This document shows positions 26,596 through 35,007 of a DNA stretch of 64,000 bases, one piece after another. Positions within the stretch are counted from its first letter, which is position 1. Each line of letters starts with the position of its first letter. Made by a program: the position numbers and the translations under genes. The notes below the pieces were generated by a model. That model had not been told where the DNA came from. It was given only the letters and a program-made list of their open reading frames with translations, and did no database searches. Origin of the DNA: Variovorax paradoxus (GTDB taxonomy: Bacteria > Pseudomonadota > Gammaproteobacteria > Burkholderiales > Burkholderiaceae_C); the NCBI RefSeq assembly GCF_018614875.1, contig NZ_JAGGNW010000015.1, positions 1 to 64,000 on the forward strand. The letters are read 5' to 3'.

Positions 26596-28460
26596 AAAAG
26601 AACAATTTGGCGTCCTCCGTTCAGGCGAAGCTCGCGATGCTCCCTTTGCTGCTCGGGCTTCTCTCCGGGTGCGCGACCTACCTGGAAGAGCGGCGCGCCG
26701 ACCAACTCCTGGCGGAGGGCAACACTGAGGCCGCACTGGTCATGCTGTCGCAGCTGGCCAAGAGCGACCCGACAGGCTACCGGCTCAAATACCTCCAGGT
26801 CCGCGATGGCCACTTGCGCGAGACTCTGCAGAAGGCCAGGCGGCTCGCTGCCGACAGGAAAACCGCCGAAGCCGAAGAGGGCTATCGCGCCATGCTGCGG
26901 CTGGACCCGCAGAACGAACCCGCGCTTGCGGGGCTTGCGACGCTGGAGCGCGATGCGCGCGCAGTGCAGCAGATGGCGCAAGCCAACCAGTCCTTGAGGA
27001 ATGGCGACACCGCGGCGGCCACGCGCGCGCTCGCGGCCGTTCTGGCCGAGAACGCGTCGCAACCGGAAGCGCAAAGGCTTCTGCAAGGCATCGAGCTGGA
27101 GAGAAATCGCGGACTCACGGCCGACCCCGTGCTGTCCGAGGCACTCAGGAAGCCCGTGACGCTGGAGCTGCGCGACGTGGGCATTCAGACGGTGCTCGAA
27201 ATCCTCTCCCGCACCTCCAACGTCAATTTCGTGCTCGACAAGGATGTCAAGGCCGACATCAAGACCACGATCTTCGCGAAGAACACCTCGGTCGAAGACG
27301 CGCTGAACCTGGTGCTGCGAACCAGCCAGCTGAGCAAGAAGGTCCTCAACGATTCGACCCTGCTGATCTACGCCGACACCGAAGAGAAGAGGCGGCGCTA
27401 CGAAGACCTGGTGATGCGCACCTTCTACCTGAAGAACGCCGACCCCAAGAAGATGCAGGAGATGGTCAAGGCGCTCATCAACCCGAAGTCGCTCTATGTG
27501 GACGACCGGTTCAAGATGATGGTGGTGCGCGACAACCTCGACGTCATCGCCGCCATCGAGCGCCTGGTGGCGACCTATGACATCGCCGATCCGGAAGTTC
27601 TGCTCGAAGTCGAGATCCTGGAGGTCAATTCCAACGGGCTGCTCAACGCCGGCATTCAGTACCCCGACCGGCTGGGGGCGAGCGTCTTCGGCCGGGCCGG
27701 CCTGGCGGGGCAATTGACGGTCAACGAGTTGCGCAACCTCAACCGCGACAACTTCCAGCTGTTCCTGCCCGATCCGCTGCTGGTGCTGAACCTGAAGCAG
27801 ACCAGCAGCGACGCGAAGACCCTGGCAAACCCCCGGATCCGCGTCACCAACCGGCAGAAGGCCAAGGTCCTGATCGGCGACAAGGTGCCGGTGATCACCA
27901 CCACAGTCAACCAGACGTCCAGCGCATCGACCGAATCGATCAGCTACCTTGACGTGGGCCTCAAGCTCGAGGTGGTGCCGGAGATCCACGTGAACAGCGA
28001 GGTGACGATCGCGATCGACCTCGAAGTCAGCAATGTCGTCAAGGAAATCCGGTCGACCACGGGGTTGCTGGCCTACCAGATCGGAACCCGCAACGCCTCC
28101 ACGATGCTGAGATTGCGCGATGGCGAGACGCAGGTGCTGGCAGGGCTCTTGAAGGACGAGCAGAACAACAACTCGGCCGGGATTCCGGGGCTGGGGACCG
28201 TACCCGGGGTCGGGCGGCTGTTCTCGAACCAGACCAACACCAACGGGCGTTCGGAGATCGTCCTGCTGATCACGCCGCGCATCGTGCGATCGATGCCGAC
28301 GCCGCCCGCCCATGTGGTCGAGTTCCCGTCCGGTACGGCAGACAGCGCGTCGGTGAGGCCGATGCGCCTGACGCCGGGCGGGCAGTACAGCGGCAGCGAT
28401 GCGCAGCTGACGCAGACGGTGCCCCAACCGGCCGAGCAGCCTCCGGGGGCCGGCAAGTAA
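26592..28460 (+). CDS. gspD: Outer-membrane secretin GspD/PilQ-like lipoprotein
   Basis: The outer-membrane pore of the machine, 622 residues. A lipoprotein signal is clear (LLLGLLSGCATY, lipobox Cys at 28). Residues about 35-180 are helical, TPR-like (AEGNTEAALVMLSQL, EEGYRAMLRLDPQNEPALAG), instead of the usual start, then come N-domains (VTLELRDVGIQTVLEILSRT; TFYLKNADPKKMQEMVKALI) and the secretin domain (PVITTTVNQTSSASTESISY, VGLKLEVVPEIH, GIPGLGTVPGVGRLFSNQ). The C-terminus is Pro/Gln-rich. The ATG overlaps the preceding stop. The lipid anchor and helical head suggest a pilotin-independent, self-targeting secretin. Confidence 0.92.
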   Translation: MKKNNLASSVQAKLAMLPLLLGLLSGCATYLEERRADQLLAEGNTEAALVMLSQLAKSDPTGYRLKYLQVRDGHLRETLQKARRLAADRKTAEAEEGYRAMLRLDPQNEPALAGLATLERDARAVQQMAQANQSLRNGDTAAATRALAAVLAENASQPEAQRLLQGIELERNRGLTADPVLSEALRKPVTLELRDVGIQTVLEILSRTSNVNFVLDKDVKADIKTTIFAKNTSVEDALNLVLRTSQLSKKVLNDSTLLIYADTEEKRRRYEDLVMRTFYLKNADPKKMQEMVKALINPKSLYVDDRFKMMVVRDNLDVIAAIERLVATYDIADPEVLLEVEILEVNSNGLLNAGIQYPDRLGASVFGRAGLAGQLTVNELRNLNRDNFQLFLPDPLLVLNLKQTSSDAKTLANPRIRVTNRQKAKVLIGDKVPVITTTVNQTSSASTESISYLDVGLKLEVVPEIHVNSEVTIAIDLEVSNVVKEIRSTTGLLAYQIGTRNASTMLRLRDGETQVLAGLLKDEQNNNSAGIPGLGTVPGVGRLFSNQTNTNGRSEIVLLITPRIVRSMPTPPAHVVEFPSGTADSASVRPMRLTPGGQYSGSDAQLTQTVPQPAEQPPGAGK

Positions 28461-28465
28461 CTCCC

Positions 28466-28939
28466 ATGAAAACCGCGCGCGGATTCACGCTGATCGAGAT
28501 GATGGTCACGGTGGTGCTCGTGGGCATCCTGGCCTCGGTGGTGGTGCCGTTGACAGAGATGTCGATCCAGCGTGCGCGGGAGCAGGATCTGCGCATGGCG
28601 TTGCGTGAGATCCGCGGGGCGATCGATGCCTACAAGCGCGCGGGCGACGAAGGCCATGTCTATCGCTCCGCGACCACCACGGGTTACCCGGCGACGCTGG
28701 ATGTCCTCGTGCAAGGCGAGCCCGATCTCAAGGATCCGGCGAAAAAAAAGATCTTCTTCCTGCGCCGGGTGCCACGCGATCCGATGAATTCCGACATGAC
28801 GCTTGCACCGGCCGCTACTTGGGGCAAGCGCACCTATGCGAGCGAGGCGGACAGGCCGAAGGAGGGCGATGACGTGTACGACATTTACTCGACGAGCAAG
28901 CGAACGGGGTTGAACGGGCTGCCGTACGCCCAATGGTGA
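28466..28939 (+). CDS. Pseudopilin (GspG-like) 2
   Basis: A 157-residue prepilin-like protein with a very short leader: MKTARG then FTLIEMMVTVVLVGILASVV, Glu at +5 present. The soluble part ends in a pattern shared with the next gene: a DPM/DPV segment, a Trp, an acidic turn (EGDDVYDIYSTSKRTGLNG) and a terminal Tyr/Phe-x-x-Trp. That ending is common in the OxpG-type pseudopilins of non-classical type II systems. It starts 6 bases after the secretin stop. Confidence 0.86.
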   Translation: MKTARGFTLIEMMVTVVLVGILASVVVPLTEMSIQRAREQDLRMALREIRGAIDAYKRAGDEGHVYRSATTTGYPATLDVLVQGEPDLKDPAKKKIFFLRRVPRDPMNSDMTLAPAATWGKRTYASEADRPKEGDDVYDIYSTSKRTGLNGLPYAQW

Positions 28940-29325
28940 GCGCGATGAAGCAGCGAAGGAACGGGTTCACGCTGATCGAACTGCTTGTGGTGATGGCGAT
29001 CGTCTCGGCGCTGCTGAGCATCGTGGTGCCGCGCTACATGCACAAGATCGACGTCGCGAAGGAAGCGGCGCTGAAGGAAAACCTGAACGCCTTGCGCGTT
29101 GCGCTCGACCAGTACAACAGCGACAAGGGCGCGTATCCCGAAAAACTCACGGACCTGGTCGGTCAACGCTACTTGCGGGCGTTGCCCGTGGATCCGGTCA
29201 CCGAGCGCAGGGATTCCTGGATCGCTTCGATCCGGCACGAGGAGGGCGGCAGGAAGGTGATCAACGATGTGCACAGCGGCGCGGCTGGCAATGCGATCGA
29301 TGGAACACCGTTCAAATCTTGGTAG
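28933..29325 (+). CDS. Pseudopilin (GspG-like) 3
   Basis: A 130-residue pseudopilin. The ATG at 28933 overlaps the end of the previous gene; an internal ATG at 28945 would give the more usual short leader MKQRRNG. The cleavage site G-FTLIELLVVMAIVSALLSIV with Glu+5 is intact. The mature domain has YNSDKGAYPEKLTDLVGQRY and ends DVHSGAAGNAIDGTPFKSW, parallel to the preceding pseudopilin. The two probably arose by duplication and may cap or replace each other in the filament. Confidence 0.86.
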   Translation: MVSAMKQRRNGFTLIELLVVMAIVSALLSIVVPRYMHKIDVAKEAALKENLNALRVALDQYNSDKGAYPEKLTDLVGQRYLRALPVDPVTERRDSWIASIRHEEGGRKVINDVHSGAAGNAIDGTPFKSW

Positions 29326-29332
29326 CCACTGT

Positions 29333-29797
29333 ATGCCTAGCATGCGGCACCAGCAGCAGGGTGTGGGATACCTCTTCATGCTGCTCGTGGTGTTCCTGCT
29401 GTCGCTGGGTTTGGGCAAGGCTGTGGAGGTCTATGCGAACAGCGTGCAGAGACAAAGAGAAGAAGAGCTCGTTCATGTGGGCAGTCTGTACCGCGAGGCC
29501 ATCCAGGACTACTACTTGAGTGCGCCGAATGGGCAGCATCGGTACCCCGATCGCTTGGAGGATCTGCTGAAGGATTCTCGGCATCTTGTGACGCGGCGGT
29601 ATTTGCGTCGGCTTTACCCCGACCCCATGACGGCGGGGGCGTTCACGCCAATTTTTGCACCTCAGGGTGGTGTGTGGGGCGTGACGAGTACCTCAATGGC
29701 ACAGCCGATACGGGCTCACATACCGCGAGGAGTGACGCAGACCGCATCTGACGACATTCGGTATCGCGATTGGAGGTTCGTCTACGAGGGGAAATAG
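29333..29797 (+). CDS. Atypical pseudopilin 4
   Basis: A 154-residue protein, last gene of the operon. After MPSMRHQQQG comes VGYLFMLLVVFLLSLGLGKA, a hydrophobic helix at the pseudopilin position, but Phe+1 is replaced and there is no Glu at +5. The rest (REAIQDYYLSAPNGQHRYPD, LEDLLKDSRHLVTRRYLRRL, YPDPMTAGAF, WGVTSTS) parallels the pseudopilin fold. Absence of Glu+5 is typical of GspK-type tip pseudopilins, though this one is much smaller than GspK. It could initiate the filament. ATG 29333 is chosen; ATG 29342 is possible. Confidence 0.72.
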   Translation: MPSMRHQQQGVGYLFMLLVVFLLSLGLGKAVEVYANSVQRQREEELVHVGSLYREAIQDYYLSAPNGQHRYPDRLEDLLKDSRHLVTRRYLRRLYPDPMTAGAFTPIFAPQGGVWGVTSTSMAQPIRAHIPRGVTQTASDDIRYRDWRFVYEGK

Positions 29798-29878
29798 AGG
29801 CTGATGCGTGTTCGCGTTCTTCGCAGCCGGCAGCACAGCCGCTGTGAATGGGGCTGCCGCTGTGGGATTGGCGCGGCT

Positions 29879-30062
29879 TCAGGGCGCCAGGCGGATGTTG
29901 GCATCCTTGATGATCTTCGCGTAGATGGCGGCATCCGCGCGCACCACTTTCTGGAACGCTTCCGGCTTGCCCGGGCAGCAGGCGGGTCAGGTCGAGCACG
30001 CGCACGCCGGCGAGCGGCGCACCCTTGGACGCGCTCGCCAGGGATTCGGGGGAAGAGGTCAT
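29879..30062 (-). pseudogene. Scar: CoA-transferase (CaiB) start joined to Bug receptor end
   Basis: Reading the minus strand from ATG 30062, the first ~31 residues end GAPLAGVRVLDLTRLLPG, the standard beginning of a class III CoA-transferase. The homology stops at about 29975, and in another frame the remaining bases to the stop at 29879-29881 read EAFQKVVRADAAIYAKIIKD and ANIRLAP, the standard end of a Bug/TctC receptor. Two neighbouring genes were therefore fused out of frame by a deletion of everything between. Neither part can be functional. Confidence 0.82.
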
Positions 30063-30302
30063 GTGGCCTGCAATCTAGGCGGTGCAGGGCGCCGCGGCAA
30101 TGGCGGCACTGCTCCCACCGATTGGCGAAAAGCGTCAGGCGGCCGGGAGAAGATCCCAGGCCGACATTGACGAGGGTGGCATGCGCGGCCACCATGGCGC
30201 ATCGTCGCCAATCCCCAACCAGGCGGCGGACCCGTTGGAGAGGCCTGGCCCGCTCAGCCATGGGTGGACAAGGTTGCCGTTGGGAGCTTTCAAGGAGATC
30301 TC

Positions 30303-31115
30303 ATGGCCGACAACGACAAAGTGTTCGCGGGCTCGATCCCGAAGTTCTACGACACGCTGATGGTCCCCCTGATCTTTGGGGCCTATGCCGCCGACATGGC
30401 AGAGCTTGTGGCTGCCTTCTCGCCCGCCTCGGTGCTTGAAACGGCGGCCGGCAGCGGCGTGGTCACGCGGGCGCTGGCGCCAAAACTCGGCGCCGATGCG
30501 CGCTACGTGGTGACCGACCTGAACCAGCCCATGCTCGACTATGCTGCCATCCGGCAGGGGGCCGATGGCCGCATCGAATGGCAGCAGGCGGACGCGCTCG
30601 ACCTGCCGTTCGAAGATGCCTCGTTCGACGTCGTGTGCTGCCAGTTCGGCGCGATGTTCTTTCCCGACCGGGTCGCCGGCTACACCGAGGCGCGCCGCGT
30701 GCTGAAGCCGGGCGGGCGCTTTGTCTTCAGCGTTTGGGACCGCATCGAAGAGAATGCCTTTGCCGACGAGGTCACCAACGCCGTCGCCGCGCTGTTTCCG
30801 CACGACCCGCCGCGATTCCTCGCGCGCACGCCGCATGGCTATCACGACATCGCGCTGATCCGCGAGGAATTGAGCCGCGCAGGGTTCACCGGCATCGAGG
30901 TCGAGACGCGCGAGAAGCTGAGCCGCGCGGCGTCGGCACGCGACGCCGCCACCGCCTATTGCCAGGGAACGCCGCTGCGCAACGAAATCGAGGCGCGCGA
31001 CGCTGGCTTGCTGCAGCTCGCGACGGACCGCGCGACGCAGGCGATCGCCAGCCGCCATGGCGAAGGCCCGGTGGCCGGCAAGATCCAGGCGCATGTGATC
31101 GTGGCGGCGGGATAG
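30303..31115 (+). CDS. Class I SAM-dependent methyltransferase
   Basis: A 270-residue Methyltransf_11-type enzyme. ATG 30303 has AAGGAGATCTC upstream, so it is preferred over the open frame from 30264. Motif I is SVLETAAGSGVVTRAL, motif II region VTDLNQPMLDYA, then QADALDLPFEDASFDVVCCQ and VLKPGGRFVFSVWDR. The AAGSG in motif I is unusual (the family often has GCGTG) but keeps the glycines. Substrate unknown. Confidence 0.87.
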   Translation: MADNDKVFAGSIPKFYDTLMVPLIFGAYAADMAELVAAFSPASVLETAAGSGVVTRALAPKLGADARYVVTDLNQPMLDYAAIRQGADGRIEWQQADALDLPFEDASFDVVCCQFGAMFFPDRVAGYTEARRVLKPGGRFVFSVWDRIEENAFADEVTNAVAALFPHDPPRFLARTPHGYHDIALIREELSRAGFTGIEVETREKLSRAASARDAATAYCQGTPLRNEIEARDAGLLQLATDRATQAIASRHGEGPVAGKIQAHVIVAAG

Positions 31116-31137
31116 CGGAGTCCCGGCGCAAGGCCTC

Positions 31138-32019
31138 CTATGCTCGGGCGGGCTTGCCTGCCGGTCGCCGCCGGGTGAGCGCCAGGTTGGCCGTCATCAT
31201 GGCCGCGACCAGCGTGACCAGCCACGAGAAGTACACCCACAGCAAGAACATGGGCAGCGCCGCGAACGCCCCATACAGCGCCTTGTACGTTGGCACCTTG
31301 ACGAGGTAGGTGGTGAAACCGCGCTTGCCGAGTTCGAATGCCACGCTGGCGGTCAACCCGCCCGCGAAGGCGTCGCGCAGTCGTACCTTGGTGTTCGGAA
31401 CGAGGTAGAACATGCTCGTCAGTACAGCGACGCCGAGCAGGAGCGGCCCGAGGTCGAGCACGAAGGCGAGCGAGGGTGGCAGCGCGCCGATCAGGCCCAT
31501 GGAAATGCCCAGCAGATACGACGTTGCCCACAGACTCAGGCCCAGAACGGGTGGCCCGACGGCCAGCATCAGCAGGTACAGGCCGACCCTCTTGAAGAAC
31601 GGCCGATTCTTCCTGATCTTCCACATCTGATTCAGCGCGTTCTCCACGGTGAGCAACATCGCGATGGCGGTGCCCAGCAAAAAGAGCGAACCGACCCAGG
31701 TCAGGCCACTGGCGTTCGCGGCGAACTGGTTCAGGTACTTCAGCACCGTGCGTGCGATGTCCGCGGGAAGCAGCCGGCTCAACAGGAACTCCTGAAGCGC
31801 GTCCTTGAAGCGCCGGAAGACCGGGAATCGCGTGAACAGCGCGAAGCTCGCTGCCAGCAAGGGCACGATAGAGAGCAAGGTCGTGAACGTCAGGCTGCCG
31901 GCGACTTGGGGCAAGCGCTCCGTCCTGGCGCGGTGGATTGTCAGGCGGGTCAGGGTGAACATGTATCGCTGAGGAAGGTTGGGGGCGGGTGCCAACCGCC
32001 ACTGGACGCGCGTGGGCAC
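31138..32019 (-). CDS. YihY/virulence factor BrkB family membrane protein
   Basis: An inner-membrane protein of the YihY (UPF0761) family, long mis-named ribonuclease BN. 293 residues, six hydrophobic segments, with the family blocks QVAGSLTFTTLLSIVPLLA, NQMWKIRKNRPFFKRV and AALPMFLLWVYFSWLVTLV. GTG 32019 gives the usual distance to the first block; ATG 31962 is an alternative. It is convergent with the methyltransferase gene, 22 bases apart. Biochemical role not established for the family. Confidence 0.87.
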   Translation of the reverse strand: MPTRVQWRLAPAPNLPQRYMFTLTRLTIHRARTERLPQVAGSLTFTTLLSIVPLLAASFALFTRFPVFRRFKDALQEFLLSRLLPADIARTVLKYLNQFAANASGLTWVGSLFLLGTAIAMLLTVENALNQMWKIRKNRPFFKRVGLYLLMLAVGPPVLGLSLWATSYLLGISMGLIGALPPSLAFVLDLGPLLLGVAVLTSMFYLVPNTKVRLRDAFAGGLTASVAFELGKRGFTTYLVKVPTYKALYGAFAALPMFLLWVYFSWLVTLVAAMMTANLALTRRRPAGKPARA

Positions 32020-32067
32020 GCCGCCACAGAGTAGCTCATCGGTGAACGCAGGCCAGACCCGTCGGGG

Positions 32068-32448
32068 TCAGCTCTTGGGCTTTGCGTATTCCTCTGCGCT
32101 CATCATCTCGAAGCCGACGAACGGGTCGTTGCCTTCGACCCATGCGTCGTGGCCCGGAGGAATGGTGTACGACATGCCTTCCTCGATGGCGGTCTGCGAA
32201 CCGTCATTCATCTGCACGGTGATCCGACCGGAAACCGCGTACCCCACGTGAGCGACCTGGCAACTGTCCGTGCCGACGACCGGCTTGATGCACTTCGACC
32301 AGCGCCACCCCGGTTGAAACTTGAAGCGCCCGAGCGTGTACCCCTCGAGGCGGACCACTTCGACCCGGGTTTTTTCCGGCTCCCGAACCTCATCCGGCTC
32401 GTCATGGGATTTTGTCTGAAGCTTTGTGACATTCATCGGACTTGCCAT
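32068..32448 (-). CDS. Cupin-domain protein
   Basis: A 126-residue single cupin. The two cupin motifs are recognisable: CQVAHVGYAVSGRITVQMND and MSYTIPPGHDAWVEGNDP, with a His in each. ATG 32448 has AAGGAGAGTAGTG upstream. The function of stand-alone small cupins cannot be read from sequence. It is codirectional with and 48 bases upstream of the YihY gene, so they may share a transcript. Confidence 0.82.
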   Translation of the reverse strand: MASPMNVTKLQTKSHDEPDEVREPEKTRVEVVRLEGYTLGRFKFQPGWRWSKCIKPVVGTDSCQVAHVGYAVSGRITVQMNDGSQTAIEEGMSYTIPPGHDAWVEGNDPFVGFEMMSAEEYAKPKS

Positions 32449-32700
32449 CACTACTCTCCTTGCACGAGTGAGCAGTTAGTCCGCGGCAGCCTCGTGCCAA
32501 ACCGCGCGCCGAACGATCGAATGTTAGTCCCCGGCCACGCTTGCGGCGATCTATTTTTCACCCGCCAGAAGATCAGTGGGCTGCGGGAGCGCCCGTAGCG
32601 GGTTCGGACGTCGCGCGCGAGCTTTGGCGCGATCCTCGCCTACGCGCAATGGCGCCCACGGAGGCGGCCGTCGACGGGCGCCAACCGGTAGCCTGCGCCG

Positions 32701-33597
32701 ATGGGCATCCTGGTCGGCACGGCTTCATGGACTGACAAGACGCTGCTCGCGTGCGGTCGCTTCTACCCGAAGGAGGTGAAGACTGCCGACGCGCGCCTGC
32801 GCTACTACGCGTCGATCTTTCCGCTGGTCGAAGTCGATTCGAGCTTCTACGGCATCCCGGCGCCGGCCAACGCAAGGCTCTGGGCCGAGCGCACACCCGA
32901 GGCGTTCACCTTCAACGTGAAGGCCTTCCGGCTGTTCACGGGCCACCAGACCGATCCCAAGGTGCTGCACAAGGACATCCAGCAGGCCCTGGCCACCACC
33001 CGCACCCTCTACTACCGCGGCACGCCGCCCGAGATCAGCGTCGAGCTGTGGCGGCGCTTCCGCGAGGCCCTCGCACCGCTGAAGCAGGCCGGCAAGCTCG
33101 GGCTGGTGCACTTCCAGTACCCGCCCTGGCTCGTCTGCAACCGCGAGGGGCATGCGCATGTGGCGCATTGCGTCGAGCAGATGGCGGGTCACGTGGTCAG
33201 CATCGAGTTCCGCCACCGCTCATGGCTGGACGAAGCGCATCGCGCCGGCACGATCGAGTTCCTGCGCAGCCTCGGTGCCGTGCACACCGTCGTCGACGGC
33301 CCGCAAGGCTTTGCGAACAGCGTGCCGCTGCTGGCGGAGATCACGAATCCCGACTGCGCGCTGGTTCGCCTGCATGGGCGCAATGTCGACACCTATGCCA
33401 TCAAGGGCGCGGCGTCGGCGGCCGAGCGGTTCGACTACGACTATCCCGACCAGGAGCTGCGCGAGATCATGAGGGAGGTGGTGCGCCTGGCCGGCAAGGT
33501 GCGCAATACGCACATCATCTTCAACAACTGCGACGAGGACAAAGGCCAACGCAATGGCATCACGTTCATGAAGATGCTGCTGCTGGCGCATGGATGA
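32701..33597 (+). CDS. DUF72 (YecE-like) protein
   Basis: A 298-residue TIM-barrel-like protein of the DUF72/YecE family. It begins MGILVGTASWTDKTLLACG and has the family blocks YYASIFPLVEVDSSFYGIP, FTFNVKAFRLFTGH, VSIEFRHRSW and HIIFNNCDEDKGQRNG. The biochemical role of the family is unknown. It stands before the DAHP synthase gene with about 100 bases between. The bases 32449-32700 upstream hold no other gene I can support. Confidence 0.88.
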   Translation: MGILVGTASWTDKTLLACGRFYPKEVKTADARLRYYASIFPLVEVDSSFYGIPAPANARLWAERTPEAFTFNVKAFRLFTGHQTDPKVLHKDIQQALATTRTLYYRGTPPEISVELWRRFREALAPLKQAGKLGLVHFQYPPWLVCNREGHAHVAHCVEQMAGHVVSIEFRHRSWLDEAHRAGTIEFLRSLGAVHTVVDGPQGFANSVPLLAEITNPDCALVRLHGRNVDTYAIKGAASAAERFDYDYPDQELREIMREVVRLAGKVRNTHIIFNNCDEDKGQRNGITFMKMLLLAHG

Positions 33598-33697
33598 CCG
33601 TGCTGGGCATCGTCGCCGCCCGCATCGCCAGCGTGTCGGCCGTGGGCGCCTTCGAGAGGACAATCGAACAAGCTCAATTCGAAACACAGCCACGACC

Positions 33698-34822
33698 ATG
33701 CCCCGTCTCGACGACCCCCTCCACGACGCCGAAATCGGCTCCCGCGACAGTACGCTCGACACCACCCGCATCGACGACGTGCGCATCGGTGCGGTTCGTC
33801 CGCTCATCACGCCCGCGCTGCTGCAGGAACGCGTGCCCGTGCGCGACAACACGCTGGCGCTGGTCGAAGGCAGCCGCACGGCGATTGCCGACGTGCTGCA
33901 CGGCCGCGACGACCGGCTGATCGTCGTGGTCGGCCCATGCTCCATCCATGACCACGACCAGGCCATCGAATACGCCCAGCGCCTGAAGACCGTCGCCGAT
34001 TCGCTGCAGGACGACCTGCTGATCGTGATGCGCGCCTATTTCGAGAAGCCGCGCACCACCGTGGGCTGGAAGGGCTACATCAACGATCCGCACCTGGACG
34101 GCAGTTTCGCGATCAACGAAGGGCTGGAGCGCGCGCGGCGCCTGCTGCTCGAACTGACCACCCTGGGCCTGCCGACCGGCACCGAGTTCCTCGATCTATT
34201 GAGCCCGCAGTTCATTGCCGACCTGATCGCCTGGGGTGCCATTGGCGCCCGCACCACCGAGAGCCAAAGCCATCGGCAGCTCGCGTCGGGCCTGAGCTGC
34301 CCGGTCGGCTTCAAGAACGGCACGGACGGCAGCGTCAAGGTCGCGGCCGACGCCATCCTCGCGGCCCGCGCGCCGCATGCCTTCATGGGCATGACCAAGA
34401 TGGGCATGGCGGCGATCTTCGAGACCCGCGGCAACGACGACTGCCACGTGATCCTGCGCGGCGGCAAGGCCCCCAATTACTCGGCCGCGGATGTCGCGGC
34501 CAGCTGCGAGGCGCTGCTGGCGAACGGCCTGCGGCCCCAGGTCATGGTCGACGTCTCGCACGGCAACAGCAGCAAGCAGCACCAGCGGCAGATCGTGGTC
34601 GCCGAAGACGTGGCGGCGCAGATCGCGGCCGGCGAGCGGCGCATCACGGGCCTCATGATCGAGAGCCATCTCGAGGAAGGGCGGCAGGACCTGAAGCCTG
34701 GCGCCGCGCTCAAGCACGGTGTCTCGATCACCGACGCCTGCATCGGCTTTGCCCAGACGGTGCCGGTGCTCGAGGGACTGGCTTCGGCGGTCAAGGCGCG
34801 GCGGGGGCTGTCGAAAGCGTGA
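33698..34822 (+). CDS. aroG: 3-deoxy-7-phosphoheptulonate synthase, class I (AroG/AroF/AroH type)
   Basis: Condenses phosphoenolpyruvate and erythrose-4-phosphate to DAHP, the entry to aromatic amino acid synthesis. 374 residues. Family blocks in order: VVVGPCSIHDHDQAIEYA, MRAYFEKPRTTVGWKGYIND, LPTGTEFLDLLSPQF, WGAIGARTTESQSHRQLASG, GFKNGTDG, ILRGGKAPNY, VMVDVSHGNSSKQ, GLMIESHLEEGRQ. These include the PEP-binding Arg/Lys and the metal ligands Cys (in GPCS), His, Glu and Asp. ATG 33698 gives the family N-terminus. Which amino acid inhibits it cannot be judged safely. Monocistronic. Confidence 0.94.
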   Translation: MPRLDDPLHDAEIGSRDSTLDTTRIDDVRIGAVRPLITPALLQERVPVRDNTLALVEGSRTAIADVLHGRDDRLIVVVGPCSIHDHDQAIEYAQRLKTVADSLQDDLLIVMRAYFEKPRTTVGWKGYINDPHLDGSFAINEGLERARRLLLELTTLGLPTGTEFLDLLSPQFIADLIAWGAIGARTTESQSHRQLASGLSCPVGFKNGTDGSVKVAADAILAARAPHAFMGMTKMGMAAIFETRGNDDCHVILRGGKAPNYSAADVAASCEALLANGLRPQVMVDVSHGNSSKQHQRQIVVAEDVAAQIAAGERRITGLMIESHLEEGRQDLKPGAALKHGVSITDACIGFAQTVPVLEGLASAVKARRGLSKA

Positions 34823-34972
34823 GGCTGGAGGGTCCGCAGTCGCTCGCTCCCGCGGCGCCTCACCCTGCGAGCTTGCGGGAGATCACGACGGCGCCGTCCG
34901 AACGAGACGAGCGGGGCACATAGCTGCGCCTCATGGCCGAACTTGTCGCACAAGTCGGCTGTGCTGAAACTC

Positions 34973-35005
34973 ACCGTGGGTTTGATCGTTCGGCTTGCCC
35001 ACGGT
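34973..35005 (-). terminator. Stem-loop downstream of the Bug gene
   Basis: ACCGTGGG at 34973-34980 pairs perfectly with CCCACGGT at 34998-35005 across a 17-base loop, immediately after the stop of the minus-strand Bug gene (35008). A T-run is lacking, so its strength as an intrinsic terminator is uncertain. Confidence 0.4.
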
Positions 35006-35007
35006 GT

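Noticed and set aside
26544..28427. 627-residue minus-strand frame opposite the secretin gene
   Set aside because: Shadow of the secretin; its composition (runs of Gln, His, Asp, Val) and lack of motifs fit codon-bias antisense.
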